Part shown: positions 17,399 to 27,382 of the stretch, piece by piece
Layout: every line of letters begins with the position of its first letter
Position numbering within the stretch: position 1 is the first letter of the stretch
From: Mycobacterium palustre
Lineage (GTDB): Bacteria; Actinomycetota; Actinomycetes; Mycobacteriales; Mycobacteriaceae
Length of the DNA: 47,933 bases
Assembly: GCF_002101785.1 (NCBI RefSeq)
Contig: NZ_LQPJ01000155.1
Location: forward strand, 1 to 47,933
Direction: 5' to 3'
Notes under the pieces: generated by a model
What the model was told of the DNA's origin: nothing
Databases searched by the model: none
Seen by the model: the letters and a program-made list of their open reading frames with translations, nothing else
Translations under genes and position numbers: made by a program

Positions 17399-18440
17399 AA
17401 GAGCACCTCCCCTTGCTCGGGTCCACCGGGCCGCCGAACGGTATCAGGATGTCGCTGCCGGCCGGCCCGTTGATCTTGATCGTGACTGAGCAGAAGTAGA
17501 TGTTGAAGAACGCGCCGTAGGCGCCCAGCGCCGACAGCCGCAGGTAGTCCTCGCCCAGCTGCTCGATGTCGTTGGCGACCTCGGCCTTGCGGTTGTCCAG
17601 CTCGGTGGCCAGCGGGCGGGTGTTCTCCAGAATGCCCTGCAGCGGCCGGCGCGAATTCTTCAGCAGCTCAGTCAGATCCGTCGTCGTCGACGCCAGCGGC
17701 GGGATGGCGCCGGCGATCACGTCCTTGTTGTTGGCCAGCCCGTTGATCAGTTGCTGCAGTTGGTCGACGCTGGCCGAGAACTGCGCGCTCTTCTGGTCGA
17801 CGGTGCCCAGCACCGTGTTGAGGTTGGTGATCACGTCACCGATGAGCTGATCGCGCTGACCCAGCGCCGAGGAGAACGCGCTGGTGTCGGCCAGCACGTT
17901 CGACAACGCCCCACCCTGGCCCTGCAGCAGCTGGATGACCGCGTTGCTGATCGTGTTGACCTTGTCGGCGTCCAGGCCCTTGACAAGCGGCTTCAGCCCG
18001 CCCAGCAGCGCGTCGAGATCCAATGCGGGCTGGGTGTGTTCGGAGTTGATGGTGGCGCCCGGCGGCAGCTTACGCAGCTCCCCTGGGCCCGACGTGATCT
18101 CCAAAAACCGGTCGCCGACCAGGTTTTCGTAGCGGATCACCGCGCGCGTCGACGAATACAGCTGGTAGCGGCGATCGACCCCGAATTTCACGTCGACGGT
18201 GTTGTCCGGGTTGAGCTTGATGCCCGACACCTTGCCGACCGGCACGCCGGCGATGCGGACCTTCTGGCCGGCCTTGAGCCGCGAGGCGTTGGTAAACGTT
18301 GCGTGGTAAGTGTTTACGGCACCGAACCGGAAGTCGCCGAAAACCACCACCAAGGCCGCGGCCACCAGCAGCATGGCGACCGTGAAGACGCTGACCTTGA
18401 TCACCATCGACCGGTGCGACGGCATTCCCGCGGCGGCCAT
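17388..18440 (-). CDS. mce4B: Mce family protein Mce4B
   Basis: A 350-residue Mce4 subunit, exactly the length of the M. tuberculosis protein. Membrane helix about 12-34, MCE domain about 40-120 with GQKVRIAGVPVGKVSGI, followed by the helical tube-forming region with Gln/Leu/Asn-rich heptads, and a C-terminal CSVTIKINGP strand. The ATG at 18440 shares one base with the mce4A stop (TGATG). A longer upstream reading overlaps mce4A and is rejected. Confidence 0.95.
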   Translation of the reverse strand: MAAAGMPSHRSMVIKVSVFTVAMLLVAAALVVVFGDFRFGAVNTYHATFTNASRLKAGQKVRIAGVPVGKVSGIKLNPDNTVDVKFGVDRRYQLYSSTRAVIRYENLVGDRFLEITSGPGELRKLPPGATINSEHTQPALDLDALLGGLKPLVKGLDADKVNTISNAVIQLLQGQGGALSNVLADTSAFSSALGQRDQLIGDVITNLNTVLGTVDQKSAQFSASVDQLQQLINGLANNKDVIAGAIPPLASTTTDLTELLKNSRRPLQGILENTRPLATELDNRKAEVANDIEQLGEDYLRLSALGAYGAFFNIYFCSVTIKINGPAGSDILIPFGGPVDPSKGRCSFVK

Positions 18441-19642
18441 CAGAAGTCGTCCCGTTCGGCGAACGCGCCGTGGAACAGGAACTGCAGCGTCGAGGGGGCG
18501 TCGAACTGCAGCTCGGTGAACGGCTCGTACGGAACGTTTGCGTTGTCGGTCACCAGGAACGGCGAGCGGAAGAACGACCCGCCCGTCTGCTTGGTCGGGA
18601 TGTCCGGCAGCCCACGGCAATTGGGGCCGCCGGAGGCGTTGACGACCGGCAGCGACTCCGGATACGTGTACGACGGCGCGCCCAGCACGAAGCTCGACGA
18701 CGTGAACAGGCCCGCCTTGCGGACACCGAGCAGGGGGGCGAATTCCTTGATGCCGCGGTCGACCCCGGCGAACAGGCAGCCGAACTCCGGCGAATAGTCG
18801 TGGGCCACCTTGATCGGGGCCCGCAGCCGGTTGATGGCGTCGATGAGGTTCTGCTCCGCCGGCTGCAGCGTCTCGTCGGCGTTGTTGGCCAGGCCGATGG
18901 TGGCCAGCAGCGTGTCGTTGAGGTTGCGCTGCTGGTCGGCGACGGTCTTGTTGATCGTGGGCAGGTTGTCGACGACGGTCGTCAGGTCCGGCGCGGCGTC
19001 CGCGTAGTTGTCGGTCACCACGCCGGCCTTGCGGAAGTCCTCCTGCAGGGCGGGCAGCTTCGGATTGGATTGCCGCGTCAACGTATTCAGGCCCGACAGC
19101 AGTGAACCGAAGTCGTCGCCGTGGCCGCGCAGGCCCTCGGCCAGCGCGCTCAGCGTCCCGTTCAGTTCCACCGGGTCGACCTTGTGCAGCAGGTCGATGA
19201 GCGACTGAAACAAGGTGTTGACTTCCAGCGACACCGCCGAGGCCGCCACGTGCGCGTCGGGGCGCAGCGACGTGCGCGAAGGAGCCTGCGGCGGAAGGAA
19301 TTCCACCGACTTGGCTCCGAAAATGGTGTTTCCCCCGATGCGCACCGTCGCGTTGGAGGGGACGAAGTGCATCTGATCGCTGTTGATCGACAGCCTCAGC
19401 CGTGCCTGATCACCCGAGTAGCTGATGTCGTCGACCTTGCCGATCTGGATGCCGCGGTACTTGACCTTGGCGCCCTTGTCCATCACCAGCCCGGCGCGCG
19501 GCGCCGACACCGTGACGGTGTCGGTGGACGCGAAAGCCGCTGTGTACGAAAGGTAAGTCAGCACCGAGAAGGCCACGATCAAACCGGCCAGCAGCAGCGC
19601 CGCCAGCCGGACCGAGGTGCGTCGCGATCTCGTGCCTGCCAT
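18440..19642 (-). CDS. mce4A: Mce family protein Mce4A
   Basis: The 400-residue first Mce subunit of the operon, the same length as in M. tuberculosis. Basic N-terminus, membrane helix about 10-32, MCE domain about 38-120 with GAKVKYRGIQIGKVDDI and IFGAKSVEFLPP, and the long helical Mce4-type region. With the B-F subunits it forms the hexameric conduit that carries cholesterol from the mycomembrane to the YrbE4 permease. It starts 17 bases after the yrbE4B stop. Confidence 0.96.
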   Translation of the reverse strand: MAGTRSRRTSVRLAALLLAGLIVAFSVLTYLSYTAAFASTDTVTVSAPRAGLVMDKGAKVKYRGIQIGKVDDISYSGDQARLRLSINSDQMHFVPSNATVRIGGNTIFGAKSVEFLPPQAPSRTSLRPDAHVAASAVSLEVNTLFQSLIDLLHKVDPVELNGTLSALAEGLRGHGDDFGSLLSGLNTLTRQSNPKLPALQEDFRKAGVVTDNYADAAPDLTTVVDNLPTINKTVADQQRNLNDTLLATIGLANNADETLQPAEQNLIDAINRLRAPIKVAHDYSPEFGCLFAGVDRGIKEFAPLLGVRKAGLFTSSSFVLGAPSYTYPESLPVVNASGGPNCRGLPDIPTKQTGGSFFRSPFLVTDNANVPYEPFTELQFDAPSTLQFLFHGAFAERDDF

Positions 19643-19659
19643 GTTTCGTCAGGGGCCCC

Positions 19660-20502
19660 TTACCCGGAGAGGTTGAAGTTACCGGACGCGCCGTACACCG
19701 CCAGCGAGATGAACAACGTGATGACGACCACCACGATCAGCGAGGTCCGCACGGCCTGGCCGACGGCGATGCCGACGCCGATCGGGCCGCCGCTGGCGTT
19801 GTAGCCGTAATAGGTATGGACGAGCATCACCGCGATCGACATCACGATGGCCTGCAGGAACGACCACAATAGGTCCGACGGTATGAGGAACGTGTTGAAG
19901 TAGTGGTCGTAGAGCCCCTTGGACTGCCCGTTGATATAGACCGTCGTGAAGCGGGCGGCGAAGAACGCGGCGAGCACCGACAGCGAGTACAGCGGGATGA
20001 TCGCGACCAGGCCGGCGATCAGCCTGGTCGACACCAGGTAGGACACCGAGTGGACCGCCATGCACTCGACGGCGTCGATCTCCTCGGCCACCCGCATGGC
20101 GCCCAGCTGGGCGGTGGCGCCGGCGCCGATGGTGGCGGCCAGCGCGATGCCCGCGATCACCGGGGCCACGACGCGCACGTTCAAGAACGCCGACAGGAAC
20201 CCGGTGAGCGCCTCGATGCCGATGTTGCCCAGCGAGGAGTAGCCCTGCACGGCGATGACGCCCCCGGATGCCAGCGTGAGAAACGCCGCGACCCCGACCG
20301 TGCCGCCGATCATGACGAGCGCCCCCGCGCCCATTGTCATCTCGGCGATGTTGCGAATCGTCTCTTTGCGGTAGCGGGTGATCGCGTTGGGGATGTAGCG
20401 CAGGGTTTCGCCGTAGAACAGCGCCTGCTCGCCGAAGTCGTCGACCGGGCCCTGCATCCGCGACGCGAGGTTGCGTAGCCGGTACGTGAGGTCGTAGCTC
20501 AT
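19660..20502 (-). CDS. yrbE4B: MlaE/YrbE-family permease YrbE4B
   Basis: A 280-residue integral membrane permease subunit of the Mce4 importer, identical in length to the M. tuberculosis protein. It has five to six hydrophobic helices, with the conserved MlaE-type EEIDAVECMAVHSVSYLVSTR segment split between helices in the middle. It pairs with YrbE4A, and the complex is energised by the unlinked ATPase MceG. It begins seven bases after the yrbE4A stop. Confidence 0.95.
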   Translation of the reverse strand: MSYDLTYRLRNLASRMQGPVDDFGEQALFYGETLRYIPNAITRYRKETIRNIAEMTMGAGALVMIGGTVGVAAFLTLASGGVIAVQGYSSLGNIGIEALTGFLSAFLNVRVVAPVIAGIALAATIGAGATAQLGAMRVAEEIDAVECMAVHSVSYLVSTRLIAGLVAIIPLYSLSVLAAFFAARFTTVYINGQSKGLYDHYFNTFLIPSDLLWSFLQAIVMSIAVMLVHTYYGYNASGGPIGVGIAVGQAVRTSLIVVVVITLFISLAVYGASGNFNLSG

Positions 20503-20509
20503 CGGGCGC

Positions 20510-21274
20510 TCACTTGGCCGTGACCTTCACGCCGATGGCGGTCATCACCACGTTGATGACGAACAGGCAGATGAACGCGTAGACCACGGTTTCGTTGACG
20601 GCATTGCCGACGCCCTTGGGCCCGCCCTTGACCGTCAGACCGCGGTAGCAGCCGACCAGCCCGGCCATGACGCCGAACAACAGCGCCTTGACCTCGGCGA
20701 GGACCAGCTCCCGCAGCCCGGTGAGCACGGTAAGGCCGTTGATGAAGGCACCGGGATTGACGCCCTGCAAAAAGACCGAGAACACGTAGCCCCCGGACAG
20801 GCCGATGGCGCACACCAAGCCGTTGAGCAGCAGCGCCACCACGGTGGACGCCAAGACGCGGGGCACGACCAGCCGTTGGATCGGGTCGATGCCCAGCACG
20901 CGCATCGCGTCGATCTCTTCGCGGATGGTGCGGGCGCCCAGGTCCGCGCAGATGGCGGTGGCGCCGGCACCCGCGACCACCAGCACGGTGACCACCGGGC
21001 CAAGCTGGGTGATGGTGCCGAACGCGGTGCCGGCGCCGGATAGGTCGGCCGCGCCGATCTCCCGCAACAGGATGTTCAGCGTGAACGCCACCAGCACCGT
21101 GAACGGGATGGAGACCAGCAGCGTCGGGACCAGCGAGACGCGCGCGATCATCCAGGTCTGTTCGAGGAACTCACCGAACTGAAACGGCCGTCGAAAACTC
21201 GCACGGCCGGTGTCCATCATCATTTCGAAGAAACCGCCGACGGCACGGGCGGGAACCGCCAGTTGTTCTCTCAA
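20510..21274 (-). CDS. yrbE4A: MlaE/YrbE-family permease YrbE4A
   Basis: The 254-residue first gene of the mce4 operon, same length as in M. tuberculosis. The N-terminal amphipathic segment is followed by membrane helices; the conserved permease motif REEIDAMRVLGIDPIQRLV sits near residues 117-135. The start is a TTG at 21274, the only suitable codon that keeps the family's N-terminus (REQLAVPARAVGGFFE). About 187 bases separate it from a near-match KstR operator that should control the whole operon. Confidence 0.95.
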   Translation of the reverse strand: MREQLAVPARAVGGFFEMMMDTGRASFRRPFQFGEFLEQTWMIARVSLVPTLLVSIPFTVLVAFTLNILLREIGAADLSGAGTAFGTITQLGPVVTVLVVAGAGATAICADLGARTIREEIDAMRVLGIDPIQRLVVPRVLASTVVALLLNGLVCAIGLSGGYVFSVFLQGVNPGAFINGLTVLTGLRELVLAEVKALLFGVMAGLVGCYRGLTVKGGPKGVGNAVNETVVYAFICLFVINVVMTAIGVKVTAK

Positions 21275-21460
21275 CGGGGCACCCCCCTCAGCTGCTCGCG
21301 GCGAAGTCTGTCTGTCGCCTTTGCGTCGTCTTCGGTCGCATGCGGCTCGCTGTGAGCCGGATCATATTAACTCAGAGAAACTTCACCGTGTCAATGAACA
21401 GGATTGCGCTGTCAGAACCGTTAATTTGTCCTGGTCAGAACGGGTCTTTCGTTATCAATC

Positions 21461-21474
21461 TGACACGTGTTCTA
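21461..21474. promoter_or_regulatory. KstR operator (one mismatch) upstream of mce4
   Basis: TGACACGTGTTCTA matches TnnAACnnGTTnnA at seven of eight fixed positions (C for the first A of AAC). It lies in the 236-base gap between hsd4A and yrbE4A, 187 bases before yrbE4A, implying a leader of well over 100 bases if the promoter overlaps it. It is the only imperfect operator in the window. Confidence 0.65.
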
Positions 21475-21510
21475 CTTGGCTATTCCCCCCCAGAAAGTCG
21501 CCTTAAATCG

Positions 21511-22428
21511 CTATTCCCCCATCAGGCCAACCGCGGAAAAGTTTCGTTCCGGATCTCGTCCAGCAAAGTATTCCCGAAGCGCGCCGCCGAGTTCGGCGGG
21601 GTCCCATGCCGGGCCGTCCGCCCGGAATCTGTGCTCGGCGGTCGGCGCGGCCACCAGCGTCACCTGGGGACCGTAAACGATGAAAACCTGACCGTTGACT
21701 TCGGCGGCGGCCGGCGACGACAGAAACTTGACCAGGCTCACCACGTGCTCCGGCGACAGCGGGTCGATGCCGCCTTCTGCCATCTCCGGCGCCGCACCGA
21801 AGACCTCGGCCGTCATCGCGGTGCGCGCCCGCGGGCAGATCGCGTTCGCGCAGACGCCGTAGCGGCCCAGGGCCCTCGAGGCCGACAGGGTGAGGGCGAT
21901 GATGCCCGCCTTCGCCGCGCCGTAGTTGGCCTGCCCGACCGGGCCGACGAGGCCGGCCTCCGAGGAGGTGTTGACCAGGCGCCCGAAGATCTTGCCGCCG
22001 TCGGACTCCTTGGCCTTGGCGCGCCAGTAGGTGGCGGCGTTGCGGGTGAGCAGGAAATGCCCGCGCAGGTGCACGGCGATGACCTGGTCCCACTCCTCGT
22101 CGGACATGTTGAACAGCATGCGGTCGCGGGTGATCCCGGCGTTGTTGACGACGATGTCCAGGCCGCCGAGCCCGTCGGCGGTGGCGACCAGCTCGTCGGC
22201 GGTGGCCCGCTGGCTGATGTCGCCGGCGACGGCGACCGCCTTGGATCCCGAGGCGCTGATCTCGTCGATGACGTCGGCGGCGTCCAGCGCCGGGGCGATG
22301 TCGTTGACCACGACGGTGGCCCCGAGCCGGGCCAGCCCGAGCGCCTCGGCGCGGCCCAGGCCCGCGGCCGCGCCGGTGACCACCGCGACCTTTCCGGACA
22401 GATCGGTCGCGTTTGTGCTGCTAGTCAA
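21511..22428 (-). CDS. hsd4A: 17-beta-hydroxysteroid / 3-hydroxyacyl-CoA dehydrogenase Hsd4A
   Basis: A 305-residue SDR of the multifunctional-protein-2 type. TGAAAGLG cofactor motif near residue 20, VVNNAG near 98, Ser-Ser-Glu segment then catalytic Tyr and Lys in YGAAK. The C-terminal extension (HRFRADGPAWDP to the end) is larger than in ordinary SDRs and typical for Hsd4A. In actinobacteria this enzyme acts on the 22-hydroxy side-chain CoA esters and on 17-hydroxysteroids. TTG 22428 is chosen because GAGGT lies about 11 bases upstream and only 23 bases separate it from the fdxD stop; a longer upstream frame overlaps fdxD antisense-style and is rejected. Confidence 0.9.
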   Translation of the reverse strand: MTSSTNATDLSGKVAVVTGAAAGLGRAEALGLARLGATVVVNDIAPALDAADVIDEISASGSKAVAVAGDISQRATADELVATADGLGGLDIVVNNAGITRDRMLFNMSDEEWDQVIAVHLRGHFLLTRNAATYWRAKAKESDGGKIFGRLVNTSSEAGLVGPVGQANYGAAKAGIIALTLSASRALGRYGVCANAICPRARTAMTAEVFGAAPEMAEGGIDPLSPEHVVSLVKFLSSPAAAEVNGQVFIVYGPQVTLVAAPTAEHRFRADGPAWDPAELGGALREYFAGRDPERNFSAVGLMGE

Positions 22429-22451
22429 TTTATGAATACCTCTAGTTTCAG

Positions 22452-22643
22452 TTAGTCGCTGCGCGTTAGCGCGGCGCGCGGGCACTCCGCGATCGCCTGT
22501 TCGACCAGCTGCTCCCGGTCGGAGGGAATCGGATCGATCTTCACGACGGCGTAGTCCTCGTCGTCCAGTTCGAAGATGTCCGGCGCGATTCCCAAGCACA
22601 CCGCGTTACCCTCGCACCGGTCACGATCCACGATCACTCGCAC
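22452..22643 (-). CDS. fdxD: 3Fe-4S-type ferredoxin FdxD
   Basis: A 63-residue ferredoxin, exactly the M. tuberculosis FdxD length. Cluster ligands are Cys10, Cys16 and Cys54 in CEGNAVC and ECP; the position that would be the fourth Cys of a 4Fe-4S cluster is Asn13, the variable residue that tunes P450-partner ferredoxins. It may feed electrons to the steroid P450s. GTG 22643 is supported by GAGGAGG five to six bases upstream; longer readings up to 22748 lack support. An exact KstR operator lies 108 bases upstream and is shared with fadE26. hsd4A follows 23 bases downstream. Confidence 0.93.
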   Translation of the reverse strand: MRVIVDRDRCEGNAVCLGIAPDIFELDDEDYAVVKIDPIPSDREQLVEQAIAECPRAALTRSD

Positions 22644-22751
22644 GGCATCCTCCTCGAGCCTCGCCATCACCCTGAGCACGCGCCCTTTTGGTTTGTAGCT
22701 ACACCATAGGGCCCCCGCACGTCGGGGGGAACGGTCGCTGGATTCCAAGAC

Positions 22752-22765
22752 TAGAACGTGTTACA
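22752..22765. promoter_or_regulatory. KstR operator (exact) between fdxD and fadE26
   Basis: TAGAACGTGTTACA fits all fixed positions. It lies between the divergent fdxD-hsd4A unit (108 bases away) and fadE26-fadE27-fadD17 (79 bases away), so it can repress both. Confidence 0.88.
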
Positions 22766-22844
22766 ACCGGGGAGAAGAACGGGTTGCCGTTGCCGCGGTC
22801 GGGCTTGCGACGTGGCTTGTGTCGAGACAGAAGGACGGCTTGCA

Positions 22845-24026
<1,182 letters not shown>

Positions 24027-24050
24027 AGCTTTTGCGATTAAGGAACTTTC

Positions 24051-25157
24051 ATGGACTTCACGACAACCGAAGCGGCCCAAGACCTCGGCGGGTTGGTCGA
24101 CACCATCGTCGACGCGGTGTGCACGCCCGAACACCAGCGCGAGTTGGATGCGCTCGAGCAGCGGTTCGACCGCCAGCTGTGGGACAAGCTCATCGAGGCC
24201 GACATCTTGACCAGCGCGGCGCCGTCGGCCCTGGGCGGCGACGGCTTCGGCGTCCTCGAGCAGGTGGCGATCCTGGTGGCGCTGGGCCACCAGCTGGCCG
24301 CGGTGCCGTACCTGGAGTCGGTGATGCTGGGCGCCGGGGCGCTGGCGAGGTTCGGCTCGGAGCAACTGCAGCTGGAGTGGGGCGCGCCGGCGGTGCGGGG
24401 CGAAAAGATCCTCACCGTCGCCCTCGACGGTGAAATGGGCGAGGGGCCGGTGCAGGCGGTCGGCGGTGAACAGGGCTACCGGCTGACCGGCACCCCCACC
24501 CAGGTGGGGTTCGGGCCGGTGGCCGACGCCTTTCTAATCCCGGCCGAAACCGATTCCGGCACGGCCGTTTTCGTGGTGGCCGCTTCCGACCCCGGCGTCT
24601 CGGTGGGCGCGATGCAGACCACGGGGCTGGGCAGCGTCGGACACCTGACGCTGGACGGCGTCGCGGTGGATGCGGGGCGCCGGGTCGGCGACGGCACGGA
24701 CGGCATCGTGGCCGTGTGGCTCGAGACGCTTTCGACCCTCGGGCGCAGCGCCTTCCAGCTCGGGGTCCTCGAGCGGGGCCTGCAGCTGACCGCCCAATAC
24801 GCGCGCGAGCGCGAGCAGTTCGACCGTCCGATCGGCAGCTTCCAGGCGGTGGCGCAGCGGCTGGCCGACGGCTACATCGACGTCAAGGCGCTGCGGCTCA
24901 CGCTGACCCAGGCGGCCTGGCGGGTGTCGGAGGACATCCCCGCCGAGATCGACGTGGCCAGCGCGGCGTTCTGGGCCGCCGACGCCGGGCACCGGGTGGC
25001 GCACACCGTCGTGCACGTGCACGGCGGCGTCGGCGTCGACACCGATCACCCGGTGCACCGGTACTTCCTGGCCGCCAAGGAGATCGAGTTCGCGCTGCGC
25101 GGGGCCACCGGGCAGCTGCGCCGGATCGGCCGCGAGCTGGCGGAAACCCCGGCCTAG
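24051..25157 (+). CDS. fadE27: acyl-CoA dehydrogenase FadE27 (ChsE5 subunit)
   Basis: A 368-residue acyl-CoA dehydrogenase-like partner of FadE26. It keeps the helical N- and C-domains (YAREREQFDRPIGSFQAVAQRLAD near 245-270, HVHGGVGVDTDHPVHRYF near 322-339), but the beta domain is degenerate compared with FadE26. This fits the known division of labour in ChsE heterotetramers, in which half of the active-site elements come from each chain and only two FADs are bound. Translation starts at ATG 24051 after AAGGAA. The 12-base gap to fadD17 indicates one operon. Confidence 0.95.
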   Translation: MDFTTTEAAQDLGGLVDTIVDAVCTPEHQRELDALEQRFDRQLWDKLIEADILTSAAPSALGGDGFGVLEQVAILVALGHQLAAVPYLESVMLGAGALARFGSEQLQLEWGAPAVRGEKILTVALDGEMGEGPVQAVGGEQGYRLTGTPTQVGFGPVADAFLIPAETDSGTAVFVVAASDPGVSVGAMQTTGLGSVGHLTLDGVAVDAGRRVGDGTDGIVAVWLETLSTLGRSAFQLGVLERGLQLTAQYAREREQFDRPIGSFQAVAQRLADGYIDVKALRLTLTQAAWRVSEDIPAEIDVASAAFWAADAGHRVAHTVVHVHGGVGVDTDHPVHRYFLAAKEIEFALRGATGQLRRIGRELAETPA

Positions 25158-25169
25158 TCTCGCGGGCCC

Positions 25170-26693
25170 TTGAACGCGCCATTCAACCTGCCGCCCGATC
25201 CGACGGTCACCAAGCTGCTGGCGCCACTGGCCGAGATCGACGACCGGGGCGTCCATTTCGAAGGCTCGTTCACCAGTTGGCGCGATCACATCCGCCACGG
25301 CGCGGCCATCGCGGCGGCCCTGCGCTCGCGCCTGGACCCCTCGAAGCCCCCGCACGTCGGGGTGCTGCTGGAAAACACCCCCTTCTTCTCGGCGATGCTG
25401 GTGGCGGCGGGGATGTCCGGGATCGTCCCGGTCGGGCTCAACCCGGTGCGCCGCGGCGACGCGCTGGCCCGCGACATCGCCCACGCCGACTGCCAAGTCG
25501 TGCTTGCCGACACGAATTCGGCTGCGTCGCTTGGCGATATCCCGCACGTCAACGTCGACGACGCCTCGTGGGGCTCGGAGGTGGCCGCACACCGCGGCGC
25601 CCCGCCGTCGTTCCGGGCGGCGTCGGCTTCCGATTTGTTCATGCTGATCTTCACCTCGGGCACCAGCGGTGAGCCGAAGGCGGTGAAGTGCAGCCACGGC
25701 AAGGTCGCGATCGCCGGCCTGACCATGACGCAGCGATTCGACCTCGGCCCCTCCGACGTCTGTTACGTGTCGATGCCGCTGTTTCACTCCAACGCCGTGC
25801 TGGTCGGCTGGGCGGTGGCCGCGGCGTGCCGGGGTTCGATGGTGTTGCGGCGCAAGTTCTCCGCAACGGGCTTTCTGGTCGACGTGCGCCGCTACGGCGC
25901 CACCTACGCCAACTATGTGGGCAAGCCGTTGTCGTATGTGCTCGCCACGCCCGAGCGGCCCGACGACGCCGACAACCCGCTGCGCGCGGTGTACGGCAAC
26001 GAGGGCGTCCCCGACGACATCGAGCGCTTTGGCCGCAGGTTCGGCTGCGTGGTCCAGGACGGATTCGGCTCTACCGAGGGCGGGATCGCGATCGCCCGCA
26101 CCCCGGACACGCCGCCGGGCGCGTTGGGCCCGCTGCCCGAGGGGGTCGAGATCGTCGACCCCGACAGCGGCGAGCCGTGCCCGGTGGGGGTGGTCGGCGA
26201 GCTGGTGAACACCGCCGGCCCGGGCCGCTTCGAGGGGTACTACAACGACCCCGCCGCCGAGGCGGAGCGGATGGCCGGCGGCGTGTACCACAGCGGCGAC
26301 CTGGCCTACCGCGACGCGGATGGCTACGCGTATTTCGCCGGACGCCTGGGCGATTGGATGCGGGTCGACGGCGAGAACCTGGGCGCCGCCCCGATCGAGC
26401 GGGTCCTGCTGCGCTATCCCGACGCCGCCGAGGTGGCGGTGTACGCGGTGCCCGACCCGGTCGTCGGCGACCAGGTGATGGCCGCGCTGGTGCTGGCGCC
26501 CGGCGCGGAGTTCGACGCCGAAAAGTTCCGCGCCTTCCTGGCCGAGCAGCCCGACCTGGGGCCCAAGCAGTGGCCGTCGTACGTGCGGGTCAGCGCCGAG
26601 CTGCCGCGGACGGTGACGTTCAAGGTCCTCAAGCGCCAGTTGTCGGCGCAGGGTGTGGACTGCGAAGATCCGGTGTGGCCAATTCGCCGGTAG
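25170..26693 (+). CDS. fadD17: steroid side-chain acyl-CoA synthetase FadD17
   Basis: A 507-residue ANL-superfamily ligase. The phosphate-binding loop FTSGTSGEPK is at 161-170, the GFGSTEGG acyl-adenylate motif is near 293-300, and YHSGDLAYRDADGYAYFAGRLGD contains the A7/A8 hinge (split here by function, not sequence). The C-terminal catalytic lysine lies in the FKVLKRQL segment. FadD17 activates cholesterol-derived side-chain acids as AMP and then CoA esters. The start is a TTG at 25170, 12 bases after fadE27; no strong ribosome site is visible. Its last 19 bases overlap the next gene. Confidence 0.94.
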   Translation: MNAPFNLPPDPTVTKLLAPLAEIDDRGVHFEGSFTSWRDHIRHGAAIAAALRSRLDPSKPPHVGVLLENTPFFSAMLVAAGMSGIVPVGLNPVRRGDALARDIAHADCQVVLADTNSAASLGDIPHVNVDDASWGSEVAAHRGAPPSFRAASASDLFMLIFTSGTSGEPKAVKCSHGKVAIAGLTMTQRFDLGPSDVCYVSMPLFHSNAVLVGWAVAAACRGSMVLRRKFSATGFLVDVRRYGATYANYVGKPLSYVLATPERPDDADNPLRAVYGNEGVPDDIERFGRRFGCVVQDGFGSTEGGIAIARTPDTPPGALGPLPEGVEIVDPDSGEPCPVGVVGELVNTAGPGRFEGYYNDPAAEAERMAGGVYHSGDLAYRDADGYAYFAGRLGDWMRVDGENLGAAPIERVLLRYPDAAEVAVYAVPDPVVGDQVMAALVLAPGAEFDAEKFRAFLAEQPDLGPKQWPSYVRVSAELPRTVTFKVLKRQLSAQGVDCEDPVWPIRR

Positions 26694-27382
26694 CTGCGAG
26701 CTTCGAGGAGCTGGCGGCCGACGTCGCGCCGGGCGCGACCGTCGGCATGGCGATCGCCCGACCGGATGGGACCGAACCGGTTGCCCTGGGCCGCTGGTCG
26801 TCCGGGGTGGCGTGGTCGACGATCAAGGTGCCATTGGCCCTCGCGGCGTTGCGGCGCGACCCGGCGCGTGCCGAGCGGCTGGTTTTGACGGCGATCACGT
26901 CGTCCGACAACCAGGCGTCGGAGCGTCTGTGGTCTTTGTTGGGTTCGCCCGGTGCAGCGGCGCGGCAGGTGCAGGCCGTCATCGAGGAGTGCGGGGACGC
27001 CGAGACCGTGGTCGAATCGCGGCGACTGCGCCGCGGCTACACCGCGTTCGGCCAGACACGGTGGACTTTGTGCCGGCAGGCGGGTTTCGCCGCCCGGCTA
27101 CCGACGCTCGAGGATGCGGCGCCGGTCGTCGCGCTGATGCGAGACCTCACCCCCGCCCAGCGCTGGGGGCTGGCCGCGAAAGGCTTTGCCGCCAAAGGTG
27201 GTTGGGGCCCCGGGGTGCGCGGCGACTATTTGGTCCGCCAATTCGGCGTCGTGCCAACGCCGTCGGGCAGCGTGGGCGTGGCGCTGGCCGCGCAGGCGCA
27301 CGCGTTCGAGGGCGGGGTCTGCACGCTCGATGCGATGGCGGACTGGCTCGTCGCCCACCTGCCGGCGCTAACCGAGCAGTGA
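26675..27382 (+). CDS. class A beta-lactamase-like serine hydrolase
   Basis: A 235-residue protein with the three landmarks of penicillin-recognising serine hydrolases: SxxK as Ser48-Thr-Ile-Lys51, an SDN triad at 77-79 (SSDNQASERLW), and a KGG-W version of the KTG box at 174-177. No signal peptide is visible at the GTG start (26675), so it may act in the cytoplasm, unlike true beta-lactamases. The start overlaps the fadD17 stop by 19 bases, so it is in the KstR-controlled fadE26 operon. In M. tuberculosis this position is followed by PE_PGRS genes. An esterase or thioesterase acting on a pathway intermediate is possible but unproven. It converges with ilvX, overlapping by 15 bases. Confidence 0.75.
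   Translation: MANSPVAASFEELAADVAPGATVGMAIARPDGTEPVALGRWSSGVAWSTIKVPLALAALRRDPARAERLVLTAITSSDNQASERLWSLLGSPGAAARQVQAVIEECGDAETVVESRRLRRGYTAFGQTRWTLCRQAGFAARLPTLEDAAPVVALMRDLTPAQRWGLAAKGFAAKGGWGPGVRGDYLVRQFGVVPTPSGSVGVALAAQAHAFEGGVCTLDAMADWLVAHLPALTEQ

Noticed and set aside
21430..21450. Second KstR-like site near mce4 (CAGAACGGGTCTTT)
   Set aside because: Three fixed positions fail (first T, last T of GTT and last A); likely chance similarity beside the better site at 21461.
24534..26291. A 585-codon reading on the minus strand opposite fadE27/fadD17
   Set aside because: Rich in Arg, His, Val and Gly with no domain; the opposite strand carries clear FadE27 and FadD17.
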